NCBI RefSeq assembly: GCF_001949145.1
Contig: NW_019091636.1
Coordinates: forward strand, 177,525-214,004
From: Acanthaster planci
Lineage: Eukaryota > Echinodermata > Asteroidea > Valvatida > Acanthasteridae
Length of the DNA: 36,480 nt
Direction: 5' to 3'
Both the position numbers and the translations under genes were made by a program. The notes beneath the pieces were generated by a model. It had not been told where the DNA came from and made no database searches. It saw nothing but the letters and a program-made list of their open reading frames with translations. Within the stretch, counting starts at the first letter, position 1. Each line of letters opens with the position of its first letter. This document shows positions 1 through 12,300 of this stretch, in pieces.

Positions 1-1080
1 TTTTGTTTTGGTTAACCCACAAAAAATTGAAAAGAAATTTAACGATAAGTGACCAGACAAGAATTTCATTTCTGTTTCAGAAATCTCAGGAATGTTGGCG
101 TGCATATTATTGGGCCCTGAACAGTGCTGGTTTTACACTGTTGTGCATGGGGCTTGAATCAGTGGACTGTACCCATACATGTTGTTTATACAACCTTGTA
201 CATTTATTATCACAATGGTTACTTGGGCACATGTTTCTGATAGACACAGCCGTACATGACTGGTAGTCCAAACTAGGCGCGACCTGCCAGGTACGTTTCA
301 AGAATCTGTGCTCCAGTTTTAAGTACTCCAAAATATTGGAACTACATATTACATGTGTAAACATGTATTCCAGCTGTTTACAACTGTTTTATTCAATGTT
401 TTATTCAATTTTCGAAAATACCACTCTAGCCATAACAACTGATAAGTCCGTTAAACAGATAGATATATAGAATATACATTTTTACCATTTCTGTCATTGT
501 ATGAATATCAGTGATTCGTTGTAGGTTAGATTACTGATTACTGTATTCTACCTGAACAAAAAATGAACCAAATGAAAATCAGCTTAGTGATAGAATTTCT
601 TTCTCAGTATTACAATTTTGTAGAGATTTGATATTGTTTCATACACCGTCCACAAGTTTTTTCCTTTCCTTTCCATGGAGTTTCGGCCTTCTGGATGTAA
701 TATCTGACAGACTTCTTGATCGGTGCTTATTTCCGCGGAAAACAATCGGTCGAAAACACTTGTTTGCATATATCTGACGTTCTGTATATCTCCAGAAGAA
801 ATATTAGCCCATTAGACAAGAATTTAAAGAGGTATTCTGATAAATGCGTGGACCCAAATAACTTTAAAATACGTGTAATTCGTAGGCCTATGTAGTTTTT
901 CATTTTAAGGAACAATGCAACGAATTTTCTTAGAATCACTTTTTCAAGTGTATGAAAACTGAACTTATTTAAAACGTTCAATATTAATAAACTTTTGCGG
1001 ATAAGAGAGGGTACCTCTGGTTTGAAATAAATCCAGGAAGACACGGCTTGATTAACATGTTTTGATATTCACATTTTCAG
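1..1080. other. Left-end non-coding stretch, probable intron
   Basis: I see no secure gene here. A pyrimidine tract and AG at 79-80 precede a short open stretch, and a very good donor (CAG followed by GTACGT) lies at 288-296. Every frame between these two sites is closed by a stop, so I do not call an exon. If 1081-1211 is a real last exon, most of this stretch would be its upstream intron. Confidence 0.4.
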
Positions 1081-1211
1081 CCCCAGATTTGAATTTTGAG
1101 GACATTTCTGAATGGTTGTTTGCTTGCTTATTGTTATATAACAATAAATTACCTGAGGAAGTAAAAAGGTCCAACAATATTTTATTCATTTTGCACAAAT
1201 CCTTGAAATAA
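1081..1211 (+). CDS. Putative last exon of an unrecognised gene (partial)
   Basis: After a T-rich tract ending in AG at 1079-1080, the frame starting at 1083 stays open for 42 codons and closes with TAA at 1209-1211. The other two frames are closed within a few codons. The peptide is mixed and protein-like (start PDLNFEDISEWLFAC, later NNKLPEEVKR, end LFILHKSLK), with acidic and hydrophobic residues spaced as in an alpha helix. The exon would begin with the last two bases of a split codon. No clear upstream exon is visible, so the gene would enter from beyond the left edge through a long intron. No canonical AATAAA follows closely; CATAAA variants occur at 1263-1268 and 1292-1297. The product is not recognised. 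A chance open frame remains possible. Confidence 0.4.
1181..1186 (-). terminator. Candidate poly(A) signal of the glycosyltransferase gene
   Basis: Plus-strand TTTATT reads AATAAA on the minus strand, about 255 bases after the glycosyltransferase stop codon. It overlaps the putative plus-strand exon at 1081-1211, so the two transcripts would overlap at their 3' ends if both are real. Confidence 0.4.
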
Positions 1212-1441
1212 TGACGATCAGTGGCTCGGAATACATGGCAGTTTACTCATGAATACGCAAATACATAAAAGCACAAAAAACCAAAAAGGCCCCATAAATA
1301 CTTCATGTGATAAATACCCAACCAAAATTTGAATTAATGTTAATTGAAACAAACGGGTGCAGTTCCACGGATTGAGGTAAAGACTTCTGCAATTGTTGAA
1401 GAAAATGCCTCGTGGCCCCTTTTCTCTACTACATACTTCAA

Positions 1442-2608
1442 TCAGTCAAGAATCTTCTCCAAGTTCTGCTTTATTTCGGCAGCAACCGACTTCCAACTGT
1501 AGGTTTTTAAAGCGTGCTGTCTGTTCGTCTTGCTGATCCGTTCTCGGAGCTCTTTATCACCCCATAATTTCTCGAAGGCTGCCAAGATGGCAGCTGAGTT
1601 TCCAGGAGGCACCTTCAAGCCGTTGACGCCGTCTTGAACATTCTCATCAAGACCTCCCACCGCCGACACGATGAGACAGCATCCGGCCGCCATGGCCTCG
1701 ATGGCCACCAGCCCAAAAGGCTCGTACAGACTGGGCATAATCAAGACATCTGACGCTGCCATGAAGAGGGCTACCTCCTCAGGTTTCTTTGATCCTAGCA
1801 ACTGGACAGACGGGTGTCTTTTAAGGGATGAAACACTTTTACAGTCTCCAATCAAACGGAATGTGTGGGGTATCGTGGTGCAGCTCAGGGCTTCAAGAGC
1901 GTAGTTGTACCCTTTCTGCTTGGCAAATCGACCCACGTACAAAACATTCAGACGGTCGCTGTCGAAGCCCATTTTCTCTTGAGCTTCGGCTTTATCAAGT
2001 TTCTGAAATGTTTCTTCATTAATGCCACACGGAATGTAAACCGGATTACGAGGTTGCATGAGCTCCATTTCCTCATGCGTTTGACAAACATAAACATCAG
2101 CTAGCTCACCGACAAGTTTCTCGATTCTCAGCCGAGTGGGACCGATGGAAGACATGGACTCTTGTCGGTATTTCATATATCCTAAGGACATGGATGCATG
2201 GATGTGAGGCAAGCCTAGTGCCATTCCAACGTAGGCGCTTAGCCAGTAACAGGTGAAGACCACGTCAAAAGCGGCGGGGTGAATCTGAGCGACGAACTCG
2301 TCCAGGTACTGGTAGAGGTGGTCGCGGTGGATGTGCGTCTGGGGCCCAGCGACGATGAAACGGCAACGCAGTCTCTCGGAGAGACCGACCACCCCGGACT
2401 CGGCTTTTGATTCGCTTCGAGTCAGCCAGGTCACATCACAATTCAGGGAGGTGAGCTTTTTACCGACTTCCCGGACGTAGATGTTTTGCCCACCTTTTCC
2501 ATCTGAACCCAGTTCTTCGTCAGAGACAAGGGGATTCCCGTGGACTGAAATCATAGCTACGCGGAAGATACGATCTTTGGTGTTTTTTTCAAACCCGAAT
2601 GCAAACAT
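1442..2608 (-). CDS. Intronless GT4-family glycosyltransferase, bacterial-like
   Basis: The product would be a retaining glycosyltransferase that moves a sugar from a nucleotide-sugar donor to an acceptor; neither donor nor acceptor can be told from the sequence. It is 388 codons in one exon, the usual length for a single-chain GT4 enzyme with two Rossmann-like domains. The N-terminal domain has SVHGNPL (residues 21-27) and GGQNIYV (39-45), the glycine-rich loop typical of MshA, sucrose synthase and sucrose-phosphate synthase relatives. The C-terminal domain has GRFAKQKG (226-233, donor phosphate-binding region), the E-x7-E motif EPFGLVAIE (296-304) and GGLDENVQDGVNGL (318-331). I see no signal peptide or membrane segment, so it is probably cytosolic. 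The start is supported by an in-frame TAG eight codons before the ATG and by a TATA/Inr about 80-110 bases upstream. The gene is visibly G+C-richer than its flanks. Intronless structure and bacterial-type motifs suggest horizontal transfer; contamination is unlikely because the flanks look animal. Confidence 0.88.
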   Translation of the reverse strand: MFAFGFEKNTKDRIFRVAMISVHGNPLVSDEELGSDGKGGQNIYVREVGKKLTSLNCDVTWLTRSESKAESGVVGLSERLRCRFIVAGPQTHIHRDHLYQYLDEFVAQIHPAAFDVVFTCYWLSAYVGMALGLPHIHASMSLGYMKYRQESMSSIGPTRLRIEKLVGELADVYVCQTHEEMELMQPRNPVYIPCGINEETFQKLDKAEAQEKMGFDSDRLNVLYVGRFAKQKGYNYALEALSCTTIPHTFRLIGDCKSVSSLKRHPSVQLLGSKKPEEVALFMAASDVLIMPSLYEPFGLVAIEAMAAGCCLIVSAVGGLDENVQDGVNGLKVPPGNSAAILAAFEKLWGDKELRERISKTNRQHALKTYSWKSVAAEIKQNLEKILD

Positions 2609-2683
2609 TATGACGGGTGAGGTAGCGATATGCTATTCCAGCACTGAGCCTATTCGCTTCTCCTGACCAGACCCAAATCTACT

Positions 2684-2717
2684 GTCTGAAATGTTGCAAG
2701 CTTCTTACTTTATATAG
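2684..2717 (-). promoter_or_regulatory. TATA box and initiator of the glycosyltransferase gene
   Basis: On the minus strand CTATATAAAG lies at 2717-2708. About 28 bases further on is TCAGAC (2689-2684), which fits an initiator with the start A near 2687. This gives a 5' leader of about 79 bases before the ATG at 2608. The spacing is what a metazoan RNA polymerase II core promoter requires, so the gene appears to be expressed from its own eukaryotic promoter. Confidence 0.55.
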
Positions 2718-3043
2718 AGTTTTTGTTCTGTCGTGGTCCATGCATAATAATGCAGTGCGTTTGAAGTAACCCAAAAGTACGGCGTGAGAATCATCAGTGT
2801 TATGCCTTTTTGTAGTTGCCATGAAATAGATATTTCTTTCGGAAGTGTGGGTGTTTATTCCTTTCATTCTATTTTAATTACAAAACAAGCCAGTCGGAGA
2901 CCGTCCACTGAGAGTACAGGACGTGCGCGTGCGAATGTAATGTACCATGCAAATGGCATATGCATATTCAGAATATAGTGATGCAGAATGCACCCAATTC
3001 TCACCACTATTAGTTTTCTTACACATATTCCGTTTACGTTATG

Positions 3044-3077
3044 TTTATATCAATCATGGCTTTATATCAATCATTGG
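3044..3077. repeat. 17-bp tandem duplication
   Basis: Two adjacent copies begin TTTATATCAATCAT and differ only at the last few bases. No function is apparent. Confidence 0.7.
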
Positions 3078-6000
3078 GTAGCTACGCCCTTACATTCCGC
3101 CGTATTAGACTTGAACTTCCGCAATTGGCTATACAAAACGAATTTTGATTTGATGCTTATTTCTGTTCGACTTACGCATAATGGAAGGCGTGTCCGAAAA
3201 CTGTCGATTTCGCAAGCTTGCATGATGGGATGGTCACGGGCACATAAACGCACAGACCACCAGACAAACTACATGCACATTTTATGATGTGCCCAGCACC
3301 CGACTAAAATCAAAAATGTAGAAATTCACTCCTCGGTACAGGGAATTTTCACACAGTTAAAGGTACATGTAGGGTCATAGATTGGTTTTTGTCAAGGGAA
3401 TGCTGATTGGTAGGCAAAATTGTCAAAGATACAATTAAGGTCACCTGCGACAGTTTCAGCTCCATAAAGTCCCTACTTGAGAAAACTGTAACAAAACATT
3501 GTCGCGGTATTTTCCACAAAAACATTGAGTCCATTCACGATTAGCGAGACGAAAAGGAACTGTGGCTGTAATCGTAATAGCACCATCTCGGTCATAATGG
3601 AAAGTAAACTATAAACTTAAATCTGGAAATTCGGAAAAAGTGGCGCTCGCAGACTTCTGCAGAGCTCCTTATACATATACTCAAGTGTTATGTAAATAAA
3701 AACTTGTTTTGAATTTTAAGATACATGCATCACAGAAGTTACAGTTCATTATTGTCATTACTCTTGAAAATGAAACAAAATATCACGGTTTGCACGCTAA
3801 ACCTGTTTCTGCATGTAAACCGTGGCTCATAAATGGTTCGTTAGAATTTATTATGAAGACGAGCAGACACTAAGTCCGAGTGAGAGAGATAGCAATCGTA
3901 TTCCTCATCAAGTACTTCAGTTCACTGGCACTGTGGCAGTGCTATTGCAACGTAATAGTTCTTGAATACAAAAGTCGCGACAAATCACACTTGCAGCCGG
4001 TTTTCACTTTAATATGAGTCTGCCAAAAGTTTTTCTGGAGATCCGACTCAGTGCGGTTCTCGCATGTGCAGCGGTTCGTCCAACTGCGCGCCTCCGGTAT
4101 GGTGTGCTGTCTATATCACGGCAAGTCGCCACCTTGTGCGGTACATGCAGTGTTGCATCGAAACAACGTAGCGTGTCTGCATAATGTCAGGTCAGTGGGA
4201 ATGCAGCGCGCCCGTTCACGGATGCCCCGATTGCAAATCGGCTATGTCGGCTGGCAGATTTTCCCAGCATGAGGGCAGCATTCCAACGGCCAAAAATCTC
4301 CAAAAGTCGACTTTTGGTAATTCAAATTTTTCGACATACTTTTAATGATTTTTAATCAACGGCCGTACGGGGACATTTCAAACGGAATATTTTCACAGGA
4401 TGGTTACTACTATTACCATCGTAATAGCAGTTATGCTTTCGAATAAAAATCCAACAATTTTTTTTTTCTGGGGGAATTATAAAAGTCTGACCCTACCTTA
4501 AAAGAATGAATTCTTGCCATAAGATTCTATAAAGTTATTTTTTACAGGTCAGATTTAGTAAAGTCCACTAGGCAGCTAGAGCATACATCAGTGTTGTACT
4601 CGAGACAAGACCAACACAGGACCTCCAGTCTGAATTCCAGTCACGAGCTCTTAAAATAAACTGCAACAAAAACATTCTTTTTCAACTGCTCACCCTGTTA
4701 TTTGTGACTTGTCTTTCGATGTCAAGCTAAAAATGTCCGAAACTGCGTCCGTACCCGAATTAAAAAACATTGGGGCGTACTCGCACTGCAGTATTTGAAA
4801 ATGATTGCACACTGGATCGATCAGACGATCCTCACTTTCCTCTTCCCCACCCACTTCTTGAAGAACATCTAGTTTAAAATCGTCTTAAATTTAAAATTGC
4901 CCCTCTATTTTGATGAAAACAATTCAGAAAGAATCAAATCTGCATTTTATCAAACCAATGACAGTTTAAAAGAAGTGGGTAATCTCTTGCCGGAGTCTTT
5001 AAACCGGTAATTAATTCGTCTTTTGTACGGCACTTGCTTTTCTCCAACGGGTAGAGAATTTATGTGCCCGAGGCCGATTGTTTTTCGGCCACAGATCAGA
5101 AAGGCCTATAGACTAGACCAAGACAGGCAGAATACCGGACTTGCTTTGTACTGCACGGGGTTAAGCTGGACCCTTTTTATAAACAGTAGGATCAAAATCT
5201 GAGCGGATAAGACGCACAACATGTATTACCTAAGATGCAATTGAAGCTACTGGTTTAAAGTATTGTATGATCTTAGTGTTGAAGACAGAACTGTACCTCA
5301 TTCCATAATTTAAGGAGCAGAATGTTTCAAAAAAATAAACAAATTAGAAAATATATTTTAAAAGGTCACCCCAGCCTCCAAGTCCACATTGCATAAGATT
5401 GGAGACAAGAATGACGACCACGAATTGTAAATCTTTGGGGCTTAGGGGTCAAATAAAGGTGATATACTAAAACGCAAATTTGCCATTAAGATTTGGCAGC
5501 TCTATTAATATTTTTATCATAAATGGAAACAGTTGTAATTGGATGGTATTCCCTTTGCTTTCTTGCAAATATTTTAGTGAAAACACAAATTCTTTATTGC
5601 AAGGAAACCTCAATACTTTATGCATTTTTACACAAAAGCATGAGATGTGACATCCCTTAGATTTGTACGAGGTGAATTACCAAACTTTACATTCAACGTA
5701 ATCGAAACAGATCCGTTTTTATATGCTAGTGTATCCATTACATTGCGAAATCTGCACAGAAACGTTTGGGTACCCAGATACTGCCTGAAGACTAACCATT
5801 TAAGCGTTGCAATTCAGATGTGAAAAAAAAAACAATAAAAGGCTGTAAAAAAAATTAATAAGTAAATGCAAGACAACGGTAACTACACCACATAGGTTTG
5901 AAAACGGGCGATGCACAAATATTAACACGTACGTGAGGAGAGACGAGAAAATAAAAAGGGTAAGAAACTGGACGGGGGACTTGCAAAGTGTACTCTGCTC

Positions 6001-6628
6001 ATATTGCTTTATCCCTGAACGCTAGCCGATAACAATCCTCAGACAACAGGCTATTCAATCATTTGGAAACCTGATCACAGAGAACCAAAACCAAATGATT
6101 AACTCTTCATATGCTTTTGAAAATGGATTACAGTTTATCATCTGTTTCAAGTGACAACAGAGAAATCTATATAATTATTTCAGTGCCTATATAATTGTCA
6201 ACTTTCCCTGCTCAAAAAGTATATATTTATATCACGTTATATAAATACAACCTTGACTAGAATTTGTAAACTTTCTTTAATATATATATACTTCAGATAA
6301 TTAATATTCCATATATATATCTAAATATTCCTTAGGTGATCTAAATACTCCCAAGTGTTAGGAATCTAGGCAAAAATACCCCACCCAGTGCGCTTACTTA
6401 ACTGATATACCCTTGAATCATGAAACAAATACCAATGGCTTGTAAATAACAACATATGACATCAAAGAGTTATTAATGGAATAACTGAAATGTAACATTG
6501 GATCAAAACAAACCCTTTCTGTTTCACTCTTTCTCTGTTGATGTACTTTATGACTGTTGGGTCCCACTCATCGCTCCTTAAAGGGACCCATGGGCGGAGA
6601 TTCCGGGGATGGGGAATGCATCCCCCAG

Positions 6629-6629
6629 N
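6629..6629. other. Ambiguous base, possible assembly gap
   Basis: A single N follows TCCCCCAG in a G/C-homopolymer-rich patch. The sequence across it may not be continuous. Confidence 0.7.
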
Positions 6630-9600
6630 CGTTTTTACTTGGGAGGATTACCACTATAATCACCCCCACCACCATTTCAAGTCACTGACTATGCACACCC
6701 CTAGCCTGCACCACATTACTTGCCAGCGTCACGATTTCACCTCGGATAGAGGCTTTGCTGAATTTTCAAAAACGATCCCCACATGTGACAAGATATTTCC
6801 GTCCATGGAAGGGGCGATGCAGAAACCTACACACATGACTATGACTGTGTAATTCAGGTGTTGCTGTTGCATTGCTACGAACAAAATGAACCCTCAAACC
6901 AACATGGCTCTTCTTTACCGATGAGGGGGTACTTCTACTCAAGGCTAATAAGGTCAAATTCCGTATAGGTGTATGATCAAGGCACAGGCTTGATTACTAC
7001 TCAAAAACAGGATGAACGTGAGGTTTAAGGGTCCAGATCCCGAGTGAATTGTTTAAGGAACCTCTTGGGGTATGTGTGCTCCGAACTGTTTCAAGGAACT
7101 GCATGGGGTGTGTGTGCTCTCATTAGCCCGATGAAGTTTCTAGTTAATTTGCAGGCATTGTCTTAATGCAGAAATTTGTATAGGTCGTTTGGAGTCGCAG
7201 TTGTTTGCCTAAAATGGTTTTGAAGGCTGTACTTAAGTACTTGGATCGATTCCTTGTAAACTGTATTGGTTATGGTTTTTCGGTGAGCAACGCGGTGGAG
7301 TTTGGAAGAGCTGAAATTGGTGGTTCTGCTGGAAATCTTGGCGTGACTGAGGATGGTGCTGAGGCAGTCGTCTAGGGTCTTCTCACAATAACATGAGATT
7401 TCAGTTGGCATCGGCAAACAGGGTAGAAAAAACTTCGAGGACTTCTTTCAAGTGATTACCTCGTTGTACTAGTGATGGTTGGGTAAGCCAGAAAAGTACT
7501 TGTTCCAGTAGCTGAGTGGACATAGCGGCTGATTCGGGTTTTGTTTTTTTAATCTATCTGTGCGCGCTGAAGTTTACGCAACTGAGCACATTAGCAGACT
7601 CTCTCACCACAACATCTTGCATTTGTACTGGTATTAAAATGACTGGCACGCACAGGTTGCGAGACAGTACTTGTGAACAGCAAACTGAAATCAGTTCGGG
7701 CTTCAGTGGCATATCCAGCCCCCCCCCCAGGTATTTTTGCCTTTGTATTTGTTAATCAAATATCAATACCAAAACGCTAAGAAAATAACACCACGAAATA
7801 AAAGCAAGAATGTCGGGACCATGAGTTATCTGCTGCATTGGCTTTTGAATCCCCGCAGACACCAACAGCTGGATACGCCAAAGTGGTTTCGTCGCCTGGA
7901 ATGCCTAATGCTGTGTAATAATTACAATATGCCTTGAGGATCAACGGCTGGTGAGGGGTCGTCACCAGAACCTCGTGTTACGCTTATTTGCCTTCAGATG
8001 CTCGTTAGTGGAAGAAATGCTTTGAGATCTGTCGACAGTCGTTGATACAGCTTGCCACTCGGGGCAAATACAAGTCTGCTTCGTTTTTGTCTGGAGGTGG
8101 CTTTCCTAATGTATTGCAGAAAACTTGTAGGTGTGTCAAAATGCGATAAATATTCATATTTATATAGTTTTTAAATTAAAGAATCGTTTAATACGAATGC
8201 AATTGTCATTCGTCAGAACGTAAGGCCATGATCTTTTAGTTCATCCAGTTTTTCCCTGTTGCTTGATTCCCTCATACATATTGACCAACTACCACAAATG
8301 TGATGGATGCACTAGCCAGTATCCCCCCCCCCTCCATCAGGTTTGGTAGAGCACAATACTGTATCAAGGCAGCCGTCAAAAAACTGCCCTTACATGTATT
8401 GTGTGGGCTGTAAACTTTTGAAAAAGAGTGTAAGTGTATTCTGAATTTATCAAGACGTCATACATAAATGTATCCCGATCCTGGTCTGTGTTTCGATTTT
8501 ATTTGATTGATAGTGTGTATGGTGTATGTGAGAAATGAAATGGTTATTTGTGTGTTGAAAACTTGATGTTGTTACGATATAACTTTTAAATTTTGCAAGT
8601 GATAAAAGTACTCCCTCCCTCGTTGCTGTTTTTGAAAAACTGCATTTGGAGGCATCATGACATCGCACGACCACACAATCATTACTTACGCTACCAGACT
8701 TAATCAGTAGAACCTTTTGTCATGCATAACAATTTTTTTGGGAAGTGATGCTTATTTTTTCATCTAGCATTTTAATAAGAATTGACAGCCCGGCTGACCT
8801 GTAAGCATCCCTTCCTGACGGGAACCGTTTTTGACCCATAGTAATCCAAGATTCGAGTCAGCCTGGTGGGTTCCAAATACGACCCAAACATACCAGGCAA
8901 GATATGGGACGGAGGGGTACCCCCCTTACCTGTCCAATCCCTATACACACTCTAGACTATTGTTACCTAACACATCCCCCCTAGAAGTCAGTAAAGAATT
9001 CCTGAGATTCCGATCAAACGATGACCAACACAAAGGCGGGGTGGGTTCTCTCCGTCCCATATCTTGCTTCAAATTGACCCAAATTTGACCGATCACAATT
9101 TGCATCGGATCACTAATTACATGTACATGTATTGCCCCTGAAGTGCAGTCTCAAAATCAGGCCCAACGTGAAAAGTCAGAAGAGAAAGAGACAGTTACAG
9201 TGTGCACTCCTTTACTCAGATAAATGGTTGAATTGGTGTAAGGGTTGGAATGCTGTCGCTTATCATATCTCTGTTACGGTACGTTTTTCTTGAATTGATG
9301 CCACAAAATAGTTTGATGTCATCCTATGAAAGGAGTTTACTCGTCAGTGTACTCGTCCACTTTACACAACCCTCTATCAATTTGAATGTAACAGCAGCTG
9401 GGAAAAGCTGCTGGACTGTAGTTCAGTTTGATACAGATTCAGAAGTTCTAACGTTTCAATTAACGTCACGACCTCCAAACACTTTTGCTTTTTCAAAAAA
9501 TTTTGAAACTGGATAGTCGTTAAGGTAAAAACCAATTGTAGCGAACTATCATCTTCCCTGGGAGAGCTGATAAATTTGTTTCAAAGGACTAAGTAACCAG

Positions 9601-9716
9601 CGCTGCTGGTGTCATATTTAATCAATGGCCTTTGTGGAAATTTGATCTTCAGAATGCCATCTGTTGTCTGGTTAATCGTAAATTATTCGAAATCCAGACA
9701 GCTAGCAGCCATTAAC

Positions 9717-9752
9717 ACGGAAAGAATACTCAAGAAACACTGTTCTTTCCGT
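9717..9752. repeat. Inverted repeat, 10-bp perfect arms
   Basis: The arms are ACGGAAAGAA (9717-9726) and TTCTTTCCGT (9743-9752), with a 16-base loop. It may be a relic of a small foldback element; no gene is adjacent. Confidence 0.5.
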
Positions 9753-12212
9753 TGATATTCCGCTCGTGTTTTTTGTCACAGCCAGGAGCATCAGTTGGCA
9801 CAAAAGATAATGTAAGGGATTAGGTCTATCGAAATGATTTGCGAAGAATGGCAATTACTGGAAAGTGTCAAATCATGGAGTGGTGCTCCTTTTATTTTTA
9901 TTTGCAACGCTGAAATTGATTTCATTAAAGGGATGTTGTCGAATTTCTTAAGCCCTGCTGCGTACATTACGTAAAGCGTAATGCCTGTTACTTCCTTTTC
10001 AGGAAAGAAAAGGTAGTTTAAAAATTACAATTTTCGATTTCCATTTCTCTATTTTCCTTTAAAAATCTCACCAAAATGTTTTGAATGCTTTCGTTAGCGA
10101 CAAATGTACTGCTCCATTTTGCGTTTTCACAAGCAGACGTAAACATGCCTGCCGCATGAACACAAAGAAGACTTACTGCCTGGAAAGGCATAAAAAAGGG
10201 TTCAACTGAGATTGTTTGTTTTCACGAGAGGGCAGGCATCTTTGTCAAGCCTCGTTCCATTTCAACGTTAGACGTAGAGAGTGTCATTGATAAGTCCCTG
10301 ACGACAAGGAATGATGAGGAAACACTTTATCGTGATTACCGCAAACATTGACAAACAAACAATTGGAAAGTCGGATCAGGTTACAACTTTGCCAACTGTC
10401 AGCGTAGAACCGCCAGAGAAGGCTTTTGGGGGCAAAATGAGTTGAACTAAGCAAGAGGGACATTAAAAAGGTACACACAAGTCACGTGTATTTCACTGCC
10501 ATAGGCTGTGTGGACATTTAGTTTCTGCAGTCGCGCATGCGAAACGGCTTTCAGTGTGCCGAGACCTCGTAAGTTATACTAGCAGACGACGAAGGCGATA
10601 TTTTCTTGTGTCAGAGGTCCTATAATAAATCGTTTGCCACCTTATAACAAAGCCACCGAAAGGGGTACAATTCGGCAAGTGTGTGGAACAATCATGAGAG
10701 ATCTCTTCCGTCTGAAAAGAAAAGATTGGAAATGAGCAACGTAAAAGAAAAATGAATTTTCACAAAAGAAAACTAATCGAAATCATGTGCAAACTTTGTT
10801 GAAAAATGCAACAATTGAAACTCCTTTTCGAAATATTTCTCCAGTTTTCCAAAAGTAAATTGCCATACTGCCTAAAGGACCAATACTTGCTGGCATTGTT
10901 ACGCGTATTTTGCAGCTGGCAAGAAGCCTGGCGTTTGAAAAATGTAAAAGTAATATATAGTTACATTTTTTCTGTGTACCAGTTGCAACTGCCAAGTGGA
11001 ACTTGTCATCGATATGGTCTTCAAATACACGTATTTATTTGGTATAAGTTATTCGTATTCTTTAATTACTTTAATTGAAGAATGTTTTCTCAGCTAACAA
11101 AATCATGTCAGATTAGACAGATACCCATGTACATTCAAAACACAACGAGTGAGTTCATATTTCTTCCACAAAGCATGTCTCAAGTGAAGTCAAGAGTCCC
11201 CAATGCTTGACAAGCTCTCCGTCTTGACATTCATGGAGTGCTCCTTATTCCTCCCAAAGTGAGCCATTTCATTAGCACAAAATAAAATTGAGACAGTCAT
11301 GTAAAAAGAAAACTCCCCAGGCCAAATGATGGAATTACTGTAGAGTTCAAAACTGAACAGGTGGCCTGGTGACGTATATCTTTTTTTTCTGAATCAGCCC
11401 AGGTAGATGTATTGGTTGACATATTCTAATTGAGAGTGGTTTCTAAATATCACTTAGTAAACTCATTAGCCTTTAACTTATTTTCTATTTCATCTTTAAT
11501 GAGTTTCTTTTCTCTAAGGGCTTTGTGGTATTTCCATTCATGAGACTACATATATAAAATTCAGAGGCACAATTTAGATTTTTTTCATTAAAATCATGCC
11601 TACATGCACTGGACAAGGACTGTGACTGTTCGACCAGATTCCAGATCTATAAAGCAGGACCGTATCTCTTCAAATAGTGCAATTTCAAACGATCTCTTGA
11701 TCGACTTACTGGGGATCTTCGTGCAGCACCCGTAACCTTGGCGTGGTATGCTGCTGTGGGGATTTTGATGACTGAATTTTTTTTTTTACTTTTCGGTACG
11801 TACATGTATGTATAAGGAGGGCGCTGCAGGTTTACGCACATAAGCAAAACACCTGAAATAAAACCTTTCCGTCCTCTTTAACAGGACTTCTTGCCCATAG
11901 GCCTTTGAGATTCATTCCACGCCTTATTTTTGTTTTTCCAAACATAGTTGTTTTGGTGGCTCTGGAAAACCCGAGAAATATGCCATTTTCCATCTCAAAA
12001 ACTAGTGATTTTGCATTTGTATCAATAACACTCGCAGTAGACGTCGCCTATCCGATCCAAAATAAGTCAAAAGATATTGGTCGTTTTGACGTTATACTTG
12101 CACAAATTAAATTGGAAGGTCTGAAATTCAAATCACTTGCAAAGAAAAAACGAAAAACGTCAATTTAAAGATGATGATACCCGATACATTCTGGGCTCAA
12201 AACCGCGACCGC

Positions 12213-12300
12213 TGGGCGGCCATCTTCAGTTCGCACGGTTACAAATTTGGCGCGCATGCGCACAAACTAAACGTCCCGCTAACGTTGCTAGGAACGAATT
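12213..12300. promoter_or_regulatory. CpG-rich patch with YY1-like and NRF1-like motifs
   Basis: GGCGGCCATCTT (12215-12226) fits a YY1 site, GCGCATGCGC (12252-12261) fits the palindromic NRF1 site, and CGTTGCTAGGAAC (near 12283-12296) resembles part of an RFX X-box. The three lie within 90 bases of unusually C+G-rich sequence in an otherwise AT-rich region. This combination is common in TATA-less promoters of broadly expressed animal genes. No exon is recognised on either side, so the target is unknown; a CpG-rich repeat is the alternative. Confidence 0.35.

Larger units (their letters stand above)
2718..12200. other. Gene-poor stretch of about 9.5 kb
   Basis: I find no coding exon that I can support on either strand. 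Open frames here are short, A/T-driven and without splice-site pairs. The stretch holds a 17-bp tandem duplication at 3044-3077, AT-rich simple sequence around 6170-6330, a single N at 6629 next to C- and G-rich sequence, C runs near 7720 and 8328, and an inverted repeat at 9717-9752. Unrecognised small exons or non-coding RNA cannot be excluded. Confidence 0.5.

Noticed and set aside
81-290. Possible plus-strand exon between a good acceptor and a CAG|GTACGT donor
   Set aside because: All three frames contain a stop before the donor, so it cannot be an internal coding exon. A non-coding exon cannot be judged from sequence.
1671-2104. Several plus-strand open frames opposite the glycosyltransferase
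   Set aside because: They are antisense shadows of a conserved protein-coding exon of higher G+C content.
7163-7417. An 84-codon minus-strand open frame in the gene-poor stretch
   Set aside because: No recognisable domain, no splice-site pair and no supporting neighbour exon.
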